Under the pieces are notes generated by a model, which saw only the letters and a program-made list of their open reading frames with translations, was not told the origin of the DNA and did no database searches. Shown here piece after piece: positions 7,700 through 14,553 of a stretch of 14,553 nt of DNA; position 1 is the stretch's first letter; each line of letters begins with the position of its first letter. The stretch comes from an uncultured Dyadobacter sp. Lineage in GTDB: Bacteria; Bacteroidota; Bacteroidia; Cytophagales; Spirosomataceae. Both the position numbers and the translations under genes were made by a program. The stretch is taken from positions 1 to 14,553 of the forward strand of contig CAMLNK010000014.1 in assembly GCA_946481035.1 (NCBI GenBank), written 5' to 3'.

Positions 7700-10600
7700 A
7701 TGAAAAGACCATTATCCCGCCTGATCCGGGAACTGCACCGCTTTTGCCTTGTTGCGGCCGCGGTGGCCTGTTTCCTGAGCGAAAATGCCCTGGCGCTTGC
7801 CGCCGACCGACAGATTTCCGGCAAAGTGGTGTCCGCCGAAGACAAGAACCCGCTCCCCGGCGTGACCATCATCGTGAAGGGAAAAAATACCGTGGGTACC
7901 GCCACCGACTCGGACGGAAAGTTTAAGCTGAGCGTGCCTGAGGACGCGGTGTTGATCCTTAGCTACATTGGTTATGTGAGCCAGGAACTGACCGTGGGTA
8001 ACCAGAGCGAGTTGAATGTGGAGCTGGCACCCGACCAGAAACAATTGCAGGAAGTGGTGGTGATCGGGTATGGTACCCAGAAAAAGGGCGACGTGACGAG
8101 CTCCGTGGCGAGTATTAAACGGGAGGATTTCATCCAGGGAACCGTGCGTGACGCTGCGCAGCTGGTGCAGGGCAAAGTAGCCGGGCTACGCATTACGACC
8201 CCGAGCGGCTCCCCTACCGCCAATACGCAGATCAACCTGCGGGGTATCAACTCTATCGAGGGCGCTACCAACCCGCTGATCCTGATCGACGGGATTCCCG
8301 GCGGGCTGAATACCGTGGCGCCGGAAGACATCGAGTCGGTGGACGTGCTGAAAGACGGCTCCGCGGCTGCGATTTACGGTACGCGGGCTACCGGCGGGGT
8401 TATTCTGATCACAACCCGTAAAAACCGGGCAAATTCTCGTGCTACGGTGGAGTATTCCAATTATGTGAATATCCAGTCGATCGCCCGTCGCCCCGAACTG
8501 CTTACCGGCGACGATTACCGTCAAAAAATCAAGGAGGGCATCGATTACACCGATTACGGCGGCAATACCGACTGGCTTTCGGAGATCATGCAAAAGCCGG
8601 TGAGCCATAACCATAACCTCACTTTCTTCGGCGGAAACAACACGACGAACTTTACCGGCTCGGTCAATTACCGCAACTGGGAAGGGATATTCCTGAGATC
8701 GGGCCAGAACCGTTTCACCGGTCGCGCCGATCTGAACCATTCCATGTTCAACAACAAACTGAAAACCAACTTACAGATCATCAACCGCATTACCCGTTCC
8801 AACGGGGCTGTTTCACCGGCTAACGACGACGCGGCTTACGGCTACGCCTACCGCCAGGCCATGATCCGCAACCCTACCGACCGTGTGCGGACCGATGACG
8901 GCAAAAAATGGCAGGAGCGCGACGGCTATTTCTACGAAAACCCCGTTTCACTGCTCAACGAATCGAATTTCGAAAGCTCGTTCAAGGAAATGCGGATGGC
9001 CGGTAGCCTCGACTACGCGCCTATCGACGACCTGAATTTCAAGCTGCTCGTGTCGAACGTGCAAAACAGCAACCTCGAAGGCGGTTCCACCACATTTAAC
9101 CACACAGCCACGCGCCTGAGCAACCAGAATGCAACCGCGTTCCGCAACACGTACGCCAACAACGAGAACCTGCTCGAATTCACGGGAAATTATTCCAAAA
9201 CCATCGGCAAGCACCGTTTCTCCGTCCTGGGCGGTTATAGCTGGCAGGACGCGACCTATGAAGCATTCGCTGCCAACAACTGGGATTTCCCGACCGACGC
9301 CTACGATTGGAACAACCTCGGCGCGGGTGGCGCATTACAAAAGGGTCAGGCAGGGATGAGCAGTACCAAAAACAAATGGCAGCTCGCGGGCTTCTTCGGC
9401 CGCGTGACTTACAGCCTGAACGACAAATACTTGTTCATGGCCAGCGTACGCCGCGAAGGTTCGTCACGGTTCGGGGTGAACAACCAATGGGGTACTTTCC
9501 CGGCGGCGTCCATCGGCTGGCGGATCAGCAAGGAGAACTTCATGGGTGCCCTCGGAGCGGCTTCCGATATCAAGCTTCGCGCGGGCATAGGCGTAACGGG
9601 TACCATCGCGAACAACCCGTACATGTCTCAAATCAGCTATAACTTCGACCGCGGACAGGGTGCATTCATCGGCGGCAAATGGGTACCGGGCTTCGTTCCT
9701 GCCCGTAACTTCAACCCCAACCTGCGTTGGGAGAAGAAAGAGGAATACAATGCCGGGGTGGATTTCGGTTTCATGAAAAACCGCATCAGCGGCTCCATCG
9801 ATTTTTACAGCCGCAAAGTGAAAGATTTGCTCTACAATTTCCCGGTGCCTGTTCCGCCTTATCTGACGGGCAGTATGTTCATCAATGCGGGGGTAATGCA
9901 AAACAAAGGGGTTGAAGTGTTGCTGAATATCGTCCCTATCCAAACCGGAGATTTCCAGTGGAATACAGGATTTACCTACTCCACCAACCGCAACAAGCTC
10001 GTGAGCCTTTCGAACGACCAGTTCCAGGCTGCAAACGACTTCTTCGACGCCGGTTACACGGGTGAGCCTATCCAGATGAGCACCCACCGCGTGAAGGTAG
10101 GCGAGCCGATCGGCCGCTTCTTCGTCTGGAAAAGCGTAGGCGTGGACGACAAAGGCGCCTGGCTCATCGAAAACAAGGATGGCGAGGTGATCCCTATCGC
10201 CGACGCGACGCCGGAGGACCGCCAGTATTATGGTAATGGTATTCCAAAACACATTGTGGGCTGGAACAACAACATCCGCTACAAGCAGTTTGACCTCGCC
10301 GTAAACATGCGCGGCGCATTCGGGTTCGACATTCTGAACTTCCAGCGAATGTTCTACGGCAACCCGCGCAACAAGGCTTATAATATGCTCAAATCCGCCT
10401 ACGATCCGATCGACGGCAAAGTGCTGACCAGCGACCTCGTGTATGTTTCCCATTATATCGAAAAAGGCGATTACTGGAAAATCGACAATGTGACCTTCGG
10501 CTATACATTGCCTGCCAACACCATCAAGGGCATTAAGAACGCGCGCATTTTCGTGTCGGGCCTTAACCTGGCGACCATTACCGGCTATACCGGTATCGAT

Positions 10601-10702
10601 CCGGAAGGCGTAAGTTTCACCGGCTTCGCACCCGGCAGCGACTACCGCGACAAGTACCCAACCACCCGGACATTCACCGCCGGTCTGAGCGTCACATTCT
10701 GA
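7700..10702 (+). CDS. SusC/RagA-family TonB-dependent outer-membrane transporter
   Basis: A 1000-residue outer-membrane barrel, normal SusC length. A signal peptide (LVAAAVACFLSENALALA) precedes a carboxypeptidase-regulatory-like domain at about residues 39-112 (ISGKVVSAEDKNPLPGV, then DSDGKFKLSVPEDAVL). Next comes the SusC signature EVVVIGYGTQKKGDVTSSV (about 117-135). The plug ends with DGIPGGLNTVAPEDIESVDVL and YGTRATGGVILITTRK (about 194-241), then a long barrel ends in the aromatic terminus FTAGLSVTF. There is no extra N-terminal STN signalling domain, so it probably does not drive an anti-sigma system itself. With SusD downstream it would form the TonB-powered lid-and-barrel importer; glycans are the common cargo of the family, peptides a documented alternative. 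The ligand here cannot be read. The upstream lipoprotein ends 38 nt before it with no terminator. Confidence 0.96.
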   Translation: MKRPLSRLIRELHRFCLVAAAVACFLSENALALAADRQISGKVVSAEDKNPLPGVTIIVKGKNTVGTATDSDGKFKLSVPEDAVLILSYIGYVSQELTVGNQSELNVELAPDQKQLQEVVVIGYGTQKKGDVTSSVASIKREDFIQGTVRDAAQLVQGKVAGLRITTPSGSPTANTQINLRGINSIEGATNPLILIDGIPGGLNTVAPEDIESVDVLKDGSAAAIYGTRATGGVILITTRKNRANSRATVEYSNYVNIQSIARRPELLTGDDYRQKIKEGIDYTDYGGNTDWLSEIMQKPVSHNHNLTFFGGNNTTNFTGSVNYRNWEGIFLRSGQNRFTGRADLNHSMFNNKLKTNLQIINRITRSNGAVSPANDDAAYGYAYRQAMIRNPTDRVRTDDGKKWQERDGYFYENPVSLLNESNFESSFKEMRMAGSLDYAPIDDLNFKLLVSNVQNSNLEGGSTTFNHTATRLSNQNATAFRNTYANNENLLEFTGNYSKTIGKHRFSVLGGYSWQDATYEAFAANNWDFPTDAYDWNNLGAGGALQKGQAGMSSTKNKWQLAGFFGRVTYSLNDKYLFMASVRREGSSRFGVNNQWGTFPAASIGWRISKENFMGALGAASDIKLRAGIGVTGTIANNPYMSQISYNFDRGQGAFIGGKWVPGFVPARNFNPNLRWEKKEEYNAGVDFGFMKNRISGSIDFYSRKVKDLLYNFPVPVPPYLTGSMFINAGVMQNKGVEVLLNIVPIQTGDFQWNTGFTYSTNRNKLVSLSNDQFQAANDFFDAGYTGEPIQMSTHRVKVGEPIGRFFVWKSVGVDDKGAWLIENKDGEVIPIADATPEDRQYYGNGIPKHIVGWNNNIRYKQFDLAVNMRGAFGFDILNFQRMFYGNPRNKAYNMLKSAYDPIDGKVLTSDLVYVSHYIEKGDYWKIDNVTFGYTLPANTIKGIKNARIFVSGLNLATITGYTGIDPEGVSFTGFAPGSDYRDKYPTTRTFTAGLSVTF

Positions 10703-10722
10703 TCATTCAATTCTTGCAAACA

Positions 10723-12306
10723 ATGAAAAATCAAAATATAAAATACGCGATCCTGGCCACATTGCTCGCCGGGGCCCCGCTCTACTCCTGCACCGACCTC
10801 GACGAACAAGTGTACTCCGAAGTGCTCGGGAGCAGTTACCAGCCTACTGAAAAAGACCTTCCGGCCATTGTAGCGCCTGTATATTCGTCGCTGCGCTCGC
10901 TGATGCTCGGCTGGCAAGGCTATTTCGATTTGCAGGAAGAAGCTGCCGACGCGATCATCACGCCTGTACGGCCCAATGGCTGGGACGACGGCGGTACCTA
11001 CCGCCGGATGCACCAGCACACGTGGACCTCGCTCCAATGGCAGCCCGAAAACGCCTGGCAAAGTGCATTCCGCAGCATTACCACTGTGAACCGCGTACTA
11101 TCCCAGATCGCGGACGGCGATTTGCCCATTGCCAACGGCAAGGAGGCTACCGTAGCCGAGCTCCGTGCGGTACGAGCATTTGCCTATTACCTTTTGCTCG
11201 ACAACCATGGCAATGTACCTATTGTAACTGATTTTAAAGACATTACACTTCCCAAGCAGAGCACGCGCAAGGAGGTTTATGATTTTGTGGTAAAAGAATT
11301 GACGGAATCGCTCCCAAACCTGAGCGAGAATGCTACCACTACCTACGGCCAGATGAACAAATGGGGCGCGAAGACGCTTTTGGCCAAAATATACCTGAAT
11401 GCACAGGTTTACACCGGCACAGCCGAATGGACAAAAGCGATCCAGGAAGCGGATGATGTGATCAAAAGCGGCAAGTATGTGCTGGATGCCAATTATTCCG
11501 ATGTTTTCACCTGGACAAACTTTAACTCGAAGGAAATCATCTTTGCGATTCCTTACGACGAGATTTACGGAACAGGTAACCAGATTCATATGAAAACCCT
11601 CGACCCGCTGAGCCGTTCGGTGTACCCGATGAACGCCGGTCCCTGGGGTGGTAACTGCGCCGTTCCGCAATTTATCGATACCTACGACGCCGCAGATACG
11701 CGCCTGGCCGACACCTGGATCATGGGCCCGCAAAAAAGCGCTGCAACGGGCGCGGTGGTGATCACTTACAACAAGTCGGTGCCGGGAATGGACAAAACCG
11801 CCTCGACGGACGGGTTCCGCATTGGTAAATACAAAATCAAACCCAATGCGACCGGCAGCCTCGACAACGACTTCCCGTTCCTGCGATACGCGGACGTGCT
11901 GATGATCAAAGCCGAAGGTCTGCTCCGCACCGGTAAAGCCGCCGAGGCCGCAGAACTGGTTACCCAGGTTCGCCAGCGCGCATTCAAAGGCAACCCGGCC
12001 AAAGCGACCGTTACTGCGGCCGATCTCGCGAAGGGAAGTCGTTACAACTACGGCTACCAGGCTACCGACGGCACCATTACCGAGCGTCAGGGAGGCGACG
12101 ATATCCAGTTCGGCCGGTTCCTGGATGAACTGGGCTGGGAATTCGCTGCCGAAGCGCACCGCCGCCAGGACCTGATCCGTTTCGGGGCTTATGAAACTAA
12201 GAAGTGGTTTAACCACCGCCCGCAAACAGGCCAGCGCGCACTCTTCCCTATACCGCAAAATGAAATTGACAAAAACCCGAATCTGAAACAGAACCCGGGT
12301 TACTGA
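10723..12306 (+). CDS. SusD/RagB-family ligand-binding outer-membrane lipoprotein
   Basis: A 527-residue SusD-like protein that acts as the surface lid of the preceding SusC channel. I start it at the ATG at 10723 (MKNQNIKYAILATLLAG), not at an in-frame TTG three codons earlier, because the ATG gives a compact lipoprotein signal with lipobox PLYSC and lipidated Cys23. The N-terminal half has the TPR-like pattern of the family (WQSAFRSITTVNRVL, then AELRAVRAFAYYLLLDNHGNVPIV and TKAIQEADDVIKSGKYVL). The C-terminal half has the family end: FLRYADVLMIKAEGLLRTG, WEFAAEAHRRQDLIRFG and the final FPIPQNEIDKNPNLKQNPGY. It begins 20 nt after the SusC stop and is followed by a strong terminator, so it closes the operon. 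Ligand unknown. Confidence 0.96.
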   Translation: MKNQNIKYAILATLLAGAPLYSCTDLDEQVYSEVLGSSYQPTEKDLPAIVAPVYSSLRSLMLGWQGYFDLQEEAADAIITPVRPNGWDDGGTYRRMHQHTWTSLQWQPENAWQSAFRSITTVNRVLSQIADGDLPIANGKEATVAELRAVRAFAYYLLLDNHGNVPIVTDFKDITLPKQSTRKEVYDFVVKELTESLPNLSENATTTYGQMNKWGAKTLLAKIYLNAQVYTGTAEWTKAIQEADDVIKSGKYVLDANYSDVFTWTNFNSKEIIFAIPYDEIYGTGNQIHMKTLDPLSRSVYPMNAGPWGGNCAVPQFIDTYDAADTRLADTWIMGPQKSAATGAVVITYNKSVPGMDKTASTDGFRIGKYKIKPNATGSLDNDFPFLRYADVLMIKAEGLLRTGKAAEAAELVTQVRQRAFKGNPAKATVTAADLAKGSRYNYGYQATDGTITERQGGDDIQFGRFLDELGWEFAAEAHRRQDLIRFGAYETKKWFNHRPQTGQRALFPIPQNEIDKNPNLKQNPGY

Positions 12307-12337
12307 ACCATTTATTAATTTGGGTTAGGTAGTTCCT

Positions 12338-12384
12338 ATTTGCTCACCGGACAAACTATATTTGTTTCGGTGGGCAAATTTTTT
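12338..12384 (+). terminator. Rho-independent terminator after susD
   Basis: A 12-bp stem (ATTTGCTCACCG at 12338-12349 with CGGTGGGCAAAT at 12368-12379, one G-U wobble) is extended in its loop by an ACAAA/TTTGT pairing and followed by a run of six T (12379-12384). This is a canonical strong terminator 32 nt after the SusD stop, ending the lipoprotein-susC-susD unit. Confidence 0.9.
12357..12364 (+). promoter_or_regulatory. Candidate -7 promoter element for the Xaa-Pro aminopeptidase
   Basis: TATATTTG matches the Bacteroidota -7 consensus TAnnTTTG exactly, 46 nt before the ATG at 12411. A TTTG lies at 12339-12342 but only 14 nt upstream, shorter than the usual spacing. The element sits inside the terminator hairpin loop, so if used, transcription would start in the terminator's 3' half. 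Confidence 0.4.
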
Positions 12385-12410
12385 ATTGTATTCCAAAACC
12401 ATATTATCCC

Positions 12411-13796
12411 ATGTTTTCCAAATCAACATACTTCAACCGCAGACAAACACTGAAATCCAAACTCGGCAGCGGCCTGATCCTGCTCCTCGGCAATGAGGAA
12501 AGCGGTATGAACTACCGGGACAACGTATACCCATTCCGTCAGGACAGCACGTTCCTCTATTATTTCGGCATCGACCAGGCCTCGCTCACCGCCGTCATCG
12601 ACCTCGATAACGACCGTGAAATCATTTTCGGCGATGAGCTCACGATCGACGACATCGTTTGGACCGGCCCGAAAGAAGCTCTTTCCGAAAAGGCTGCCAA
12701 AGTAGGGGTCACCGAGGTGAAACCGGCATCCGCTGTCGGAAGTTTTCTGAAAGACGCATTATCCCGCCGGCAAACGGTCCATTTCCTGCCTCCCTACCGC
12801 GGCGAACACTACCTGAAATTGCAGGAATGGCTGCACATCCATCCGTCCGAAGCGGCTCAAAAAGCCTCTGTGAGCCTCATTAAGGCGGTCGTTTCGATGC
12901 GTTCTTACAAAACCGAAGAGGAAGTGGCCGAAATCGAAAAGGCCGTCGATACCTCCGTTGATATGCATTTGTCCTTCATGCGCGACACCCGCGCGGGCAT
13001 GACCGAGAAGGAAATCGCAGGCAGGCTTCAAAGCATGGCCATCGGGCAGGGCGGTGATATCTCCTACCCCGTCATCCTGACCGTCAACGGCGAAATCCTG
13101 CACACGCATGCCCGCGACCTCGCGCTCCGCGAAGGTCAAATGGCACTGTGCGACGCCGGTGCTGAAACCGCTATGCATTACTGCGGCGACCTCACCCGCA
13201 CCATTCCCGTAGGCAAGACGTTCACGACCATTCAGAAAGAAATGTACGAGATCGTCCTCAATGCACAGGAAACGGCTATTGCAGCCTGTAAACCGGGTGT
13301 TTTATTCAAAGACGTGCACAAGCTGGCCTCTACCAAACTCGTCGAAGGCATGAAGCAAATGGGCGTCGTGAAAGGCGATCCTGCCGAAGCCGTCGAGCAC
13401 GATGTACACACGCTCTTCTTCCAATGCGGCCTCGGCCACATGATGGGTATGGACGTTCATGACATGGAAAACCTCGGCGAGCAATACGTCGGCTACACCG
13501 ACGACCTGATCAAAGGCACCTCATTCGGCTGGAAATCCCTCCGCCTGGGCCGCGCCCTCGAACCCGGCTTCGTCGTCACCGTGGAACCCGGCCTCTACCT
13601 CATCCCCACCCTTATCGACCGCTGGAAAGCCGAGCACAAGCTCGCGCAATTCATCGACTACGAAAAGCTCGAATTGTTCCGCAATTTCACAGGCATCCGC
13701 ATCGAAGACAACCTTTTGATAACCGAAAATGGTAACAGGGTTCTCGGAAAAGAGCTGGTGAAAAGTGTTGTGGGTGTGGAGGGTTTAAGGGGGTGA
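12411..13796 (+). CDS. pepP: Xaa-Pro aminopeptidase, M24B family (PepP-like)
   Basis: A 461-residue cytoplasmic metallopeptidase that removes an N-terminal residue preceding proline. There is no signal peptide. Residues about 1-170 form the AMP_N-type N-domain (GNEESGMNYRDNVYPFRQDSTFLYYFGI), and about 175-445 the pita-bread catalytic domain. The five metal ligands are visible: Asp248 in CDAGAE, Asp260 in CGDLTRT, His343 in GLGHMMGMDVHD, Glu392 in TVEPGLY and Glu432 in GIRIEDN. His350 matches the second conserved histidine of the family. The Asp-Asp spacing is 12 residues, one more than in the E. coli enzyme. It is separated from the operon upstream by a strong terminator and probably has its own promoter. 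It could finish degradation of proline-rich peptides released by the secreted S9 peptidase, which is inference. Confidence 0.95.
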   Translation: MFSKSTYFNRRQTLKSKLGSGLILLLGNEESGMNYRDNVYPFRQDSTFLYYFGIDQASLTAVIDLDNDREIIFGDELTIDDIVWTGPKEALSEKAAKVGVTEVKPASAVGSFLKDALSRRQTVHFLPPYRGEHYLKLQEWLHIHPSEAAQKASVSLIKAVVSMRSYKTEEEVAEIEKAVDTSVDMHLSFMRDTRAGMTEKEIAGRLQSMAIGQGGDISYPVILTVNGEILHTHARDLALREGQMALCDAGAETAMHYCGDLTRTIPVGKTFTTIQKEMYEIVLNAQETAIAACKPGVLFKDVHKLASTKLVEGMKQMGVVKGDPAEAVEHDVHTLFFQCGLGHMMGMDVHDMENLGEQYVGYTDDLIKGTSFGWKSLRLGRALEPGFVVTVEPGLYLIPTLIDRWKAEHKLAQFIDYEKLELFRNFTGIRIEDNLLITENGNRVLGKELVKSVVGVEGLRG

Positions 13797-13815
13797 TGGT
13801 CTGTTGAAATTGTTG

Positions 13816-13823
13816 TAAATTTG
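13816..13823 (+). promoter_or_regulatory. Candidate promoter of the toxin-antitoxin pair
   Basis: TAAATTTG matches the -7 consensus TAnnTTTG exactly, 37 nt before the antitoxin ATG and after the stop of the aminopeptidase. No TTTG sits at the expected -33 position. It is flanked by a 7-bp inverted repeat, GTTGAAA (13803-13809) and TTTCAAC (13845-13851), which could be a binding site for the TA complex. Confidence 0.45.
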
Positions 13824-13860
13824 AGAAAGTAAATTATGTAACGCTTTCAACGACACCGCT

Positions 13861-14094
13861 ATGCAAGTACAATCAGAAATGACTTTTGAACAGCTGGTAG
13901 ATGCAATTCAGAAACTACCGCCGACAGAATGGAAGAGATTAAAAACCTTAATTGATTCGGGAAAACGGAAGACGCGCTCCCGGGAAGAATTGCTTGCACT
14001 ACTACTCAATGGACCTGTTGCAACGGAAGAAGAAATCAGGATTATTGAGAACAATAGACGGGCGATTAATCAATGGGGAAGAAAACGGTTATGA
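13861..14094 (+). CDS. Putative antitoxin of a VapC-type toxin-antitoxin pair
   Basis: A 77-residue, highly charged, helical protein (MTFEQLVDAIQKLPPTEWKRLKTLID, then REELLALLLNGPVATEEEIRIIE) with a basic C-terminus (NNRRAINQWGRKRL). Short proteins with a leading helix and a LP-x-E-rLk segment commonly precede PIN-domain toxins and are taken to be their antitoxins. I see no AbrB, ribbon-helix-helix or Phd DNA-binding motif, so autoregulation by the usual route is unclear. The identification rests on size and on its position directly before and overlapping a PIN toxin. Its TGA stop (14092-14094) overlaps an in-frame ATG of the toxin gene as ATGA. Base composition is visibly more AT-rich than in the genes to the left, consistent with horizontal acquisition. 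Confidence 0.72.
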   Translation: MQVQSEMTFEQLVDAIQKLPPTEWKRLKTLIDSGKRKTRSREELLALLLNGPVATEEEIRIIENNRRAINQWGRKRL

Positions 14095-14459
14095 TCGATT
14101 CCTGCATTTTGATTGACTATTTCAGAAAAGCAGATAAAAGCAAAAGTGCCTGGTTTCAGCTAATCAGCAACGGTTTCGATTTGGCAATGTCTGTCATCGT
14201 CAAGTATGAAGTTTACGCTGGTGCTACGCCGCAGCAGATAAAATTTTGGAAAGATACCCTCTCCGATGTTTTAATCTTACCGCTGGAAGAACATTGTGTT
14301 GATGAAGCCGTGGTTATTAATGCGCAGCTAAAACTTGACAGGAAGCAAATTGAGATAGCAGACCTGTTAATAGCAGCGACTGCCATTTCAAACAAAATGC
14401 CTCTTGCTACATTAAACAAGAGGCATTTTGAAAGAATAAGTACGTTAGAACTAATCTAG
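14073..14459 (+). CDS. vapC: PIN-domain toxin, VapC-like ribonuclease
   Basis: A 128-residue PIN domain, the usual length for VapC, expected to be a Mg2+-dependent RNase silenced by its antitoxin. Acidic residues stand in the family positions: Asp9 in MIDSCILIDYF, Glu46 in VKYEVYAG and Asp97 in IADLLIAATA. The fourth position reads LNKRHFERI, with Asn115 where the family has N or D. Two starts are possible. The ATG at 14073 overlaps the antitoxin by 22 nt and supplies a full first strand (KKTVMID). The ATG at 14091 overlaps the antitoxin stop as ATGA but leaves only two residues before the catalytic Asp. I prefer 14073. The 3' end contains a perfect 14-bp inverted repeat (14393-14430). The gene ends 6 nt before the converging gene's stop. 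Confidence 0.88.
   Translation: MGKKTVMIDSCILIDYFRKADKSKSAWFQLISNGFDLAMSVIVKYEVYAGATPQQIKFWKDTLSDVLILPLEEHCVDEAVVINAQLKLDRKQIEIADLLIAATAISNKMPLATLNKRHFERISTLELI
14393..14430 (+). repeat. Perfect 14-bp inverted repeat inside vapC
   Basis: CAAAATGCCTCTTG (14393-14406) and its exact reverse complement (14417-14430) flank a 10-nt A/T-rich loop. The arms encode the conserved region from NKMPLATLN to KRHFE, so the hairpin lies wholly in coding sequence, 29 nt before the stop. The only T-run after it is part of the stem, so it is not an obvious terminator. Confidence 0.9.
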
Positions 14460-14465
14460 TCCCCA

Positions 14466-14553
14466 TTACTCCCCCCGACTCCAACTCCTGAATATCTCCC
14501 GCTGCAAAGCATCGGGCGACGCCATTTTCGTGATCTCAAACGCCCCGTAGTGC
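14466..14553 (-). CDS. C-terminal end of an unidentified protein (cut by window edge)
   Basis: A minus-strand frame open from the window edge gives 28 residues ending at TAA (14466-14468), starting HYGAFEITKMASPDA and finishing IFRSWSRGE. Its codons are G/C-rich at third positions, like the chromosomal genes at 376-13796 and unlike the AT-rich TA pair beside it, which supports real coding. It converges on vapC with a 6-nt gap. I do not recognise the family from this tail. Confidence 0.5.
   Translation of the reverse strand, partial: HYGAFEITKMASPDALQREIFRSWSRGE

Noticed and set aside
9464..10453. Long minus-strand open frame (329 residues) across susC
   Set aside because: A shadow of the SusC barrel coding sequence, with no domain or signal and no plausible neighbours.
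11098..12258. Long minus-strand open frame (386 residues) across susD
   Set aside because: It lies entirely within a clear SusD gene on the plus strand. Its translation has no recognisable domain, and long antisense frames are expected opposite GC-rich third positions.
1..14553. Insertion sequences, tRNA or rRNA genes
   Set aside because: No transposase-like or integrase-like protein is encoded, and I recognised no tRNA-like cloverleaf or rRNA segment on either strand by eye. A covariance-model scan was not possible.

Overview
The window looks like chromosomal DNA of a free-living Bacteroidota, most likely the order Cytophagales (Dyadobacter/Spirosoma-like). This is inferred from a SusC/SusD pair, Bacteroidota-style TAnnTTTG promoter elements, the lack of strong Shine-Dalgarno sequences, moderately GC-rich genes with AT-rich intergenic DNA, and an S9 peptidase and PVC-type/ThuA protein typical of that group. 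The genus is not proven.

Layout. 1-173 (-): N-terminus of a secreted protein, cut by the window edge. 376-993 (+): divergent TetR-family repressor, with a palindromic candidate operator between the two. 976-1239 (-): small CBU_0592-like membrane protein that overlaps the 3' end of the tetR gene convergently. 1240-1575: AT-rich gap. 1576-3906 (+): secreted S9/DPP IV-type serine peptidase. 3907-4115: unusual gap carrying two inverted arrays of a 7-bp repeat. 4116-12306 (+): tight three-gene unit made of a very large surface lipoprotein (ThuA domain, dehydrogenase-like propeller, HEAT-like repeats, LamG-like domain, azurin-type copper domain), a SusC TonB-dependent transporter and its SusD lipoprotein. 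It ends at a strong intrinsic terminator. 12411-13796 (+): cytoplasmic Xaa-Pro aminopeptidase. 13861-14459 (+): AT-richer toxin-antitoxin pair with a VapC PIN toxin. 14466-14553 (-): C-terminus of an unidentified protein.

How the parts fit. The lipoprotein, SusC and SusD lie in one direction with gaps of 38 and 20 nt and no terminator between them, so they probably form one envelope system. SusD and SusC would capture and import a ligand. The lipoprotein would act on that ligand or a related one, with electrons possibly passing to its own copper domain. The ligand cannot be read from the sequence. The two peptidases could work in sequence on proline-containing peptides, but they are in separate transcription units.

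Most worth a second look: the five-part lipoprotein, in which an azurin-like domain sits where related proteins often carry a haem c domain; the inverted heptad arrays; a perfect 14-bp hairpin inside the vapC coding region; and a strand-symmetric preference for GCATT/AATGC across the genes.
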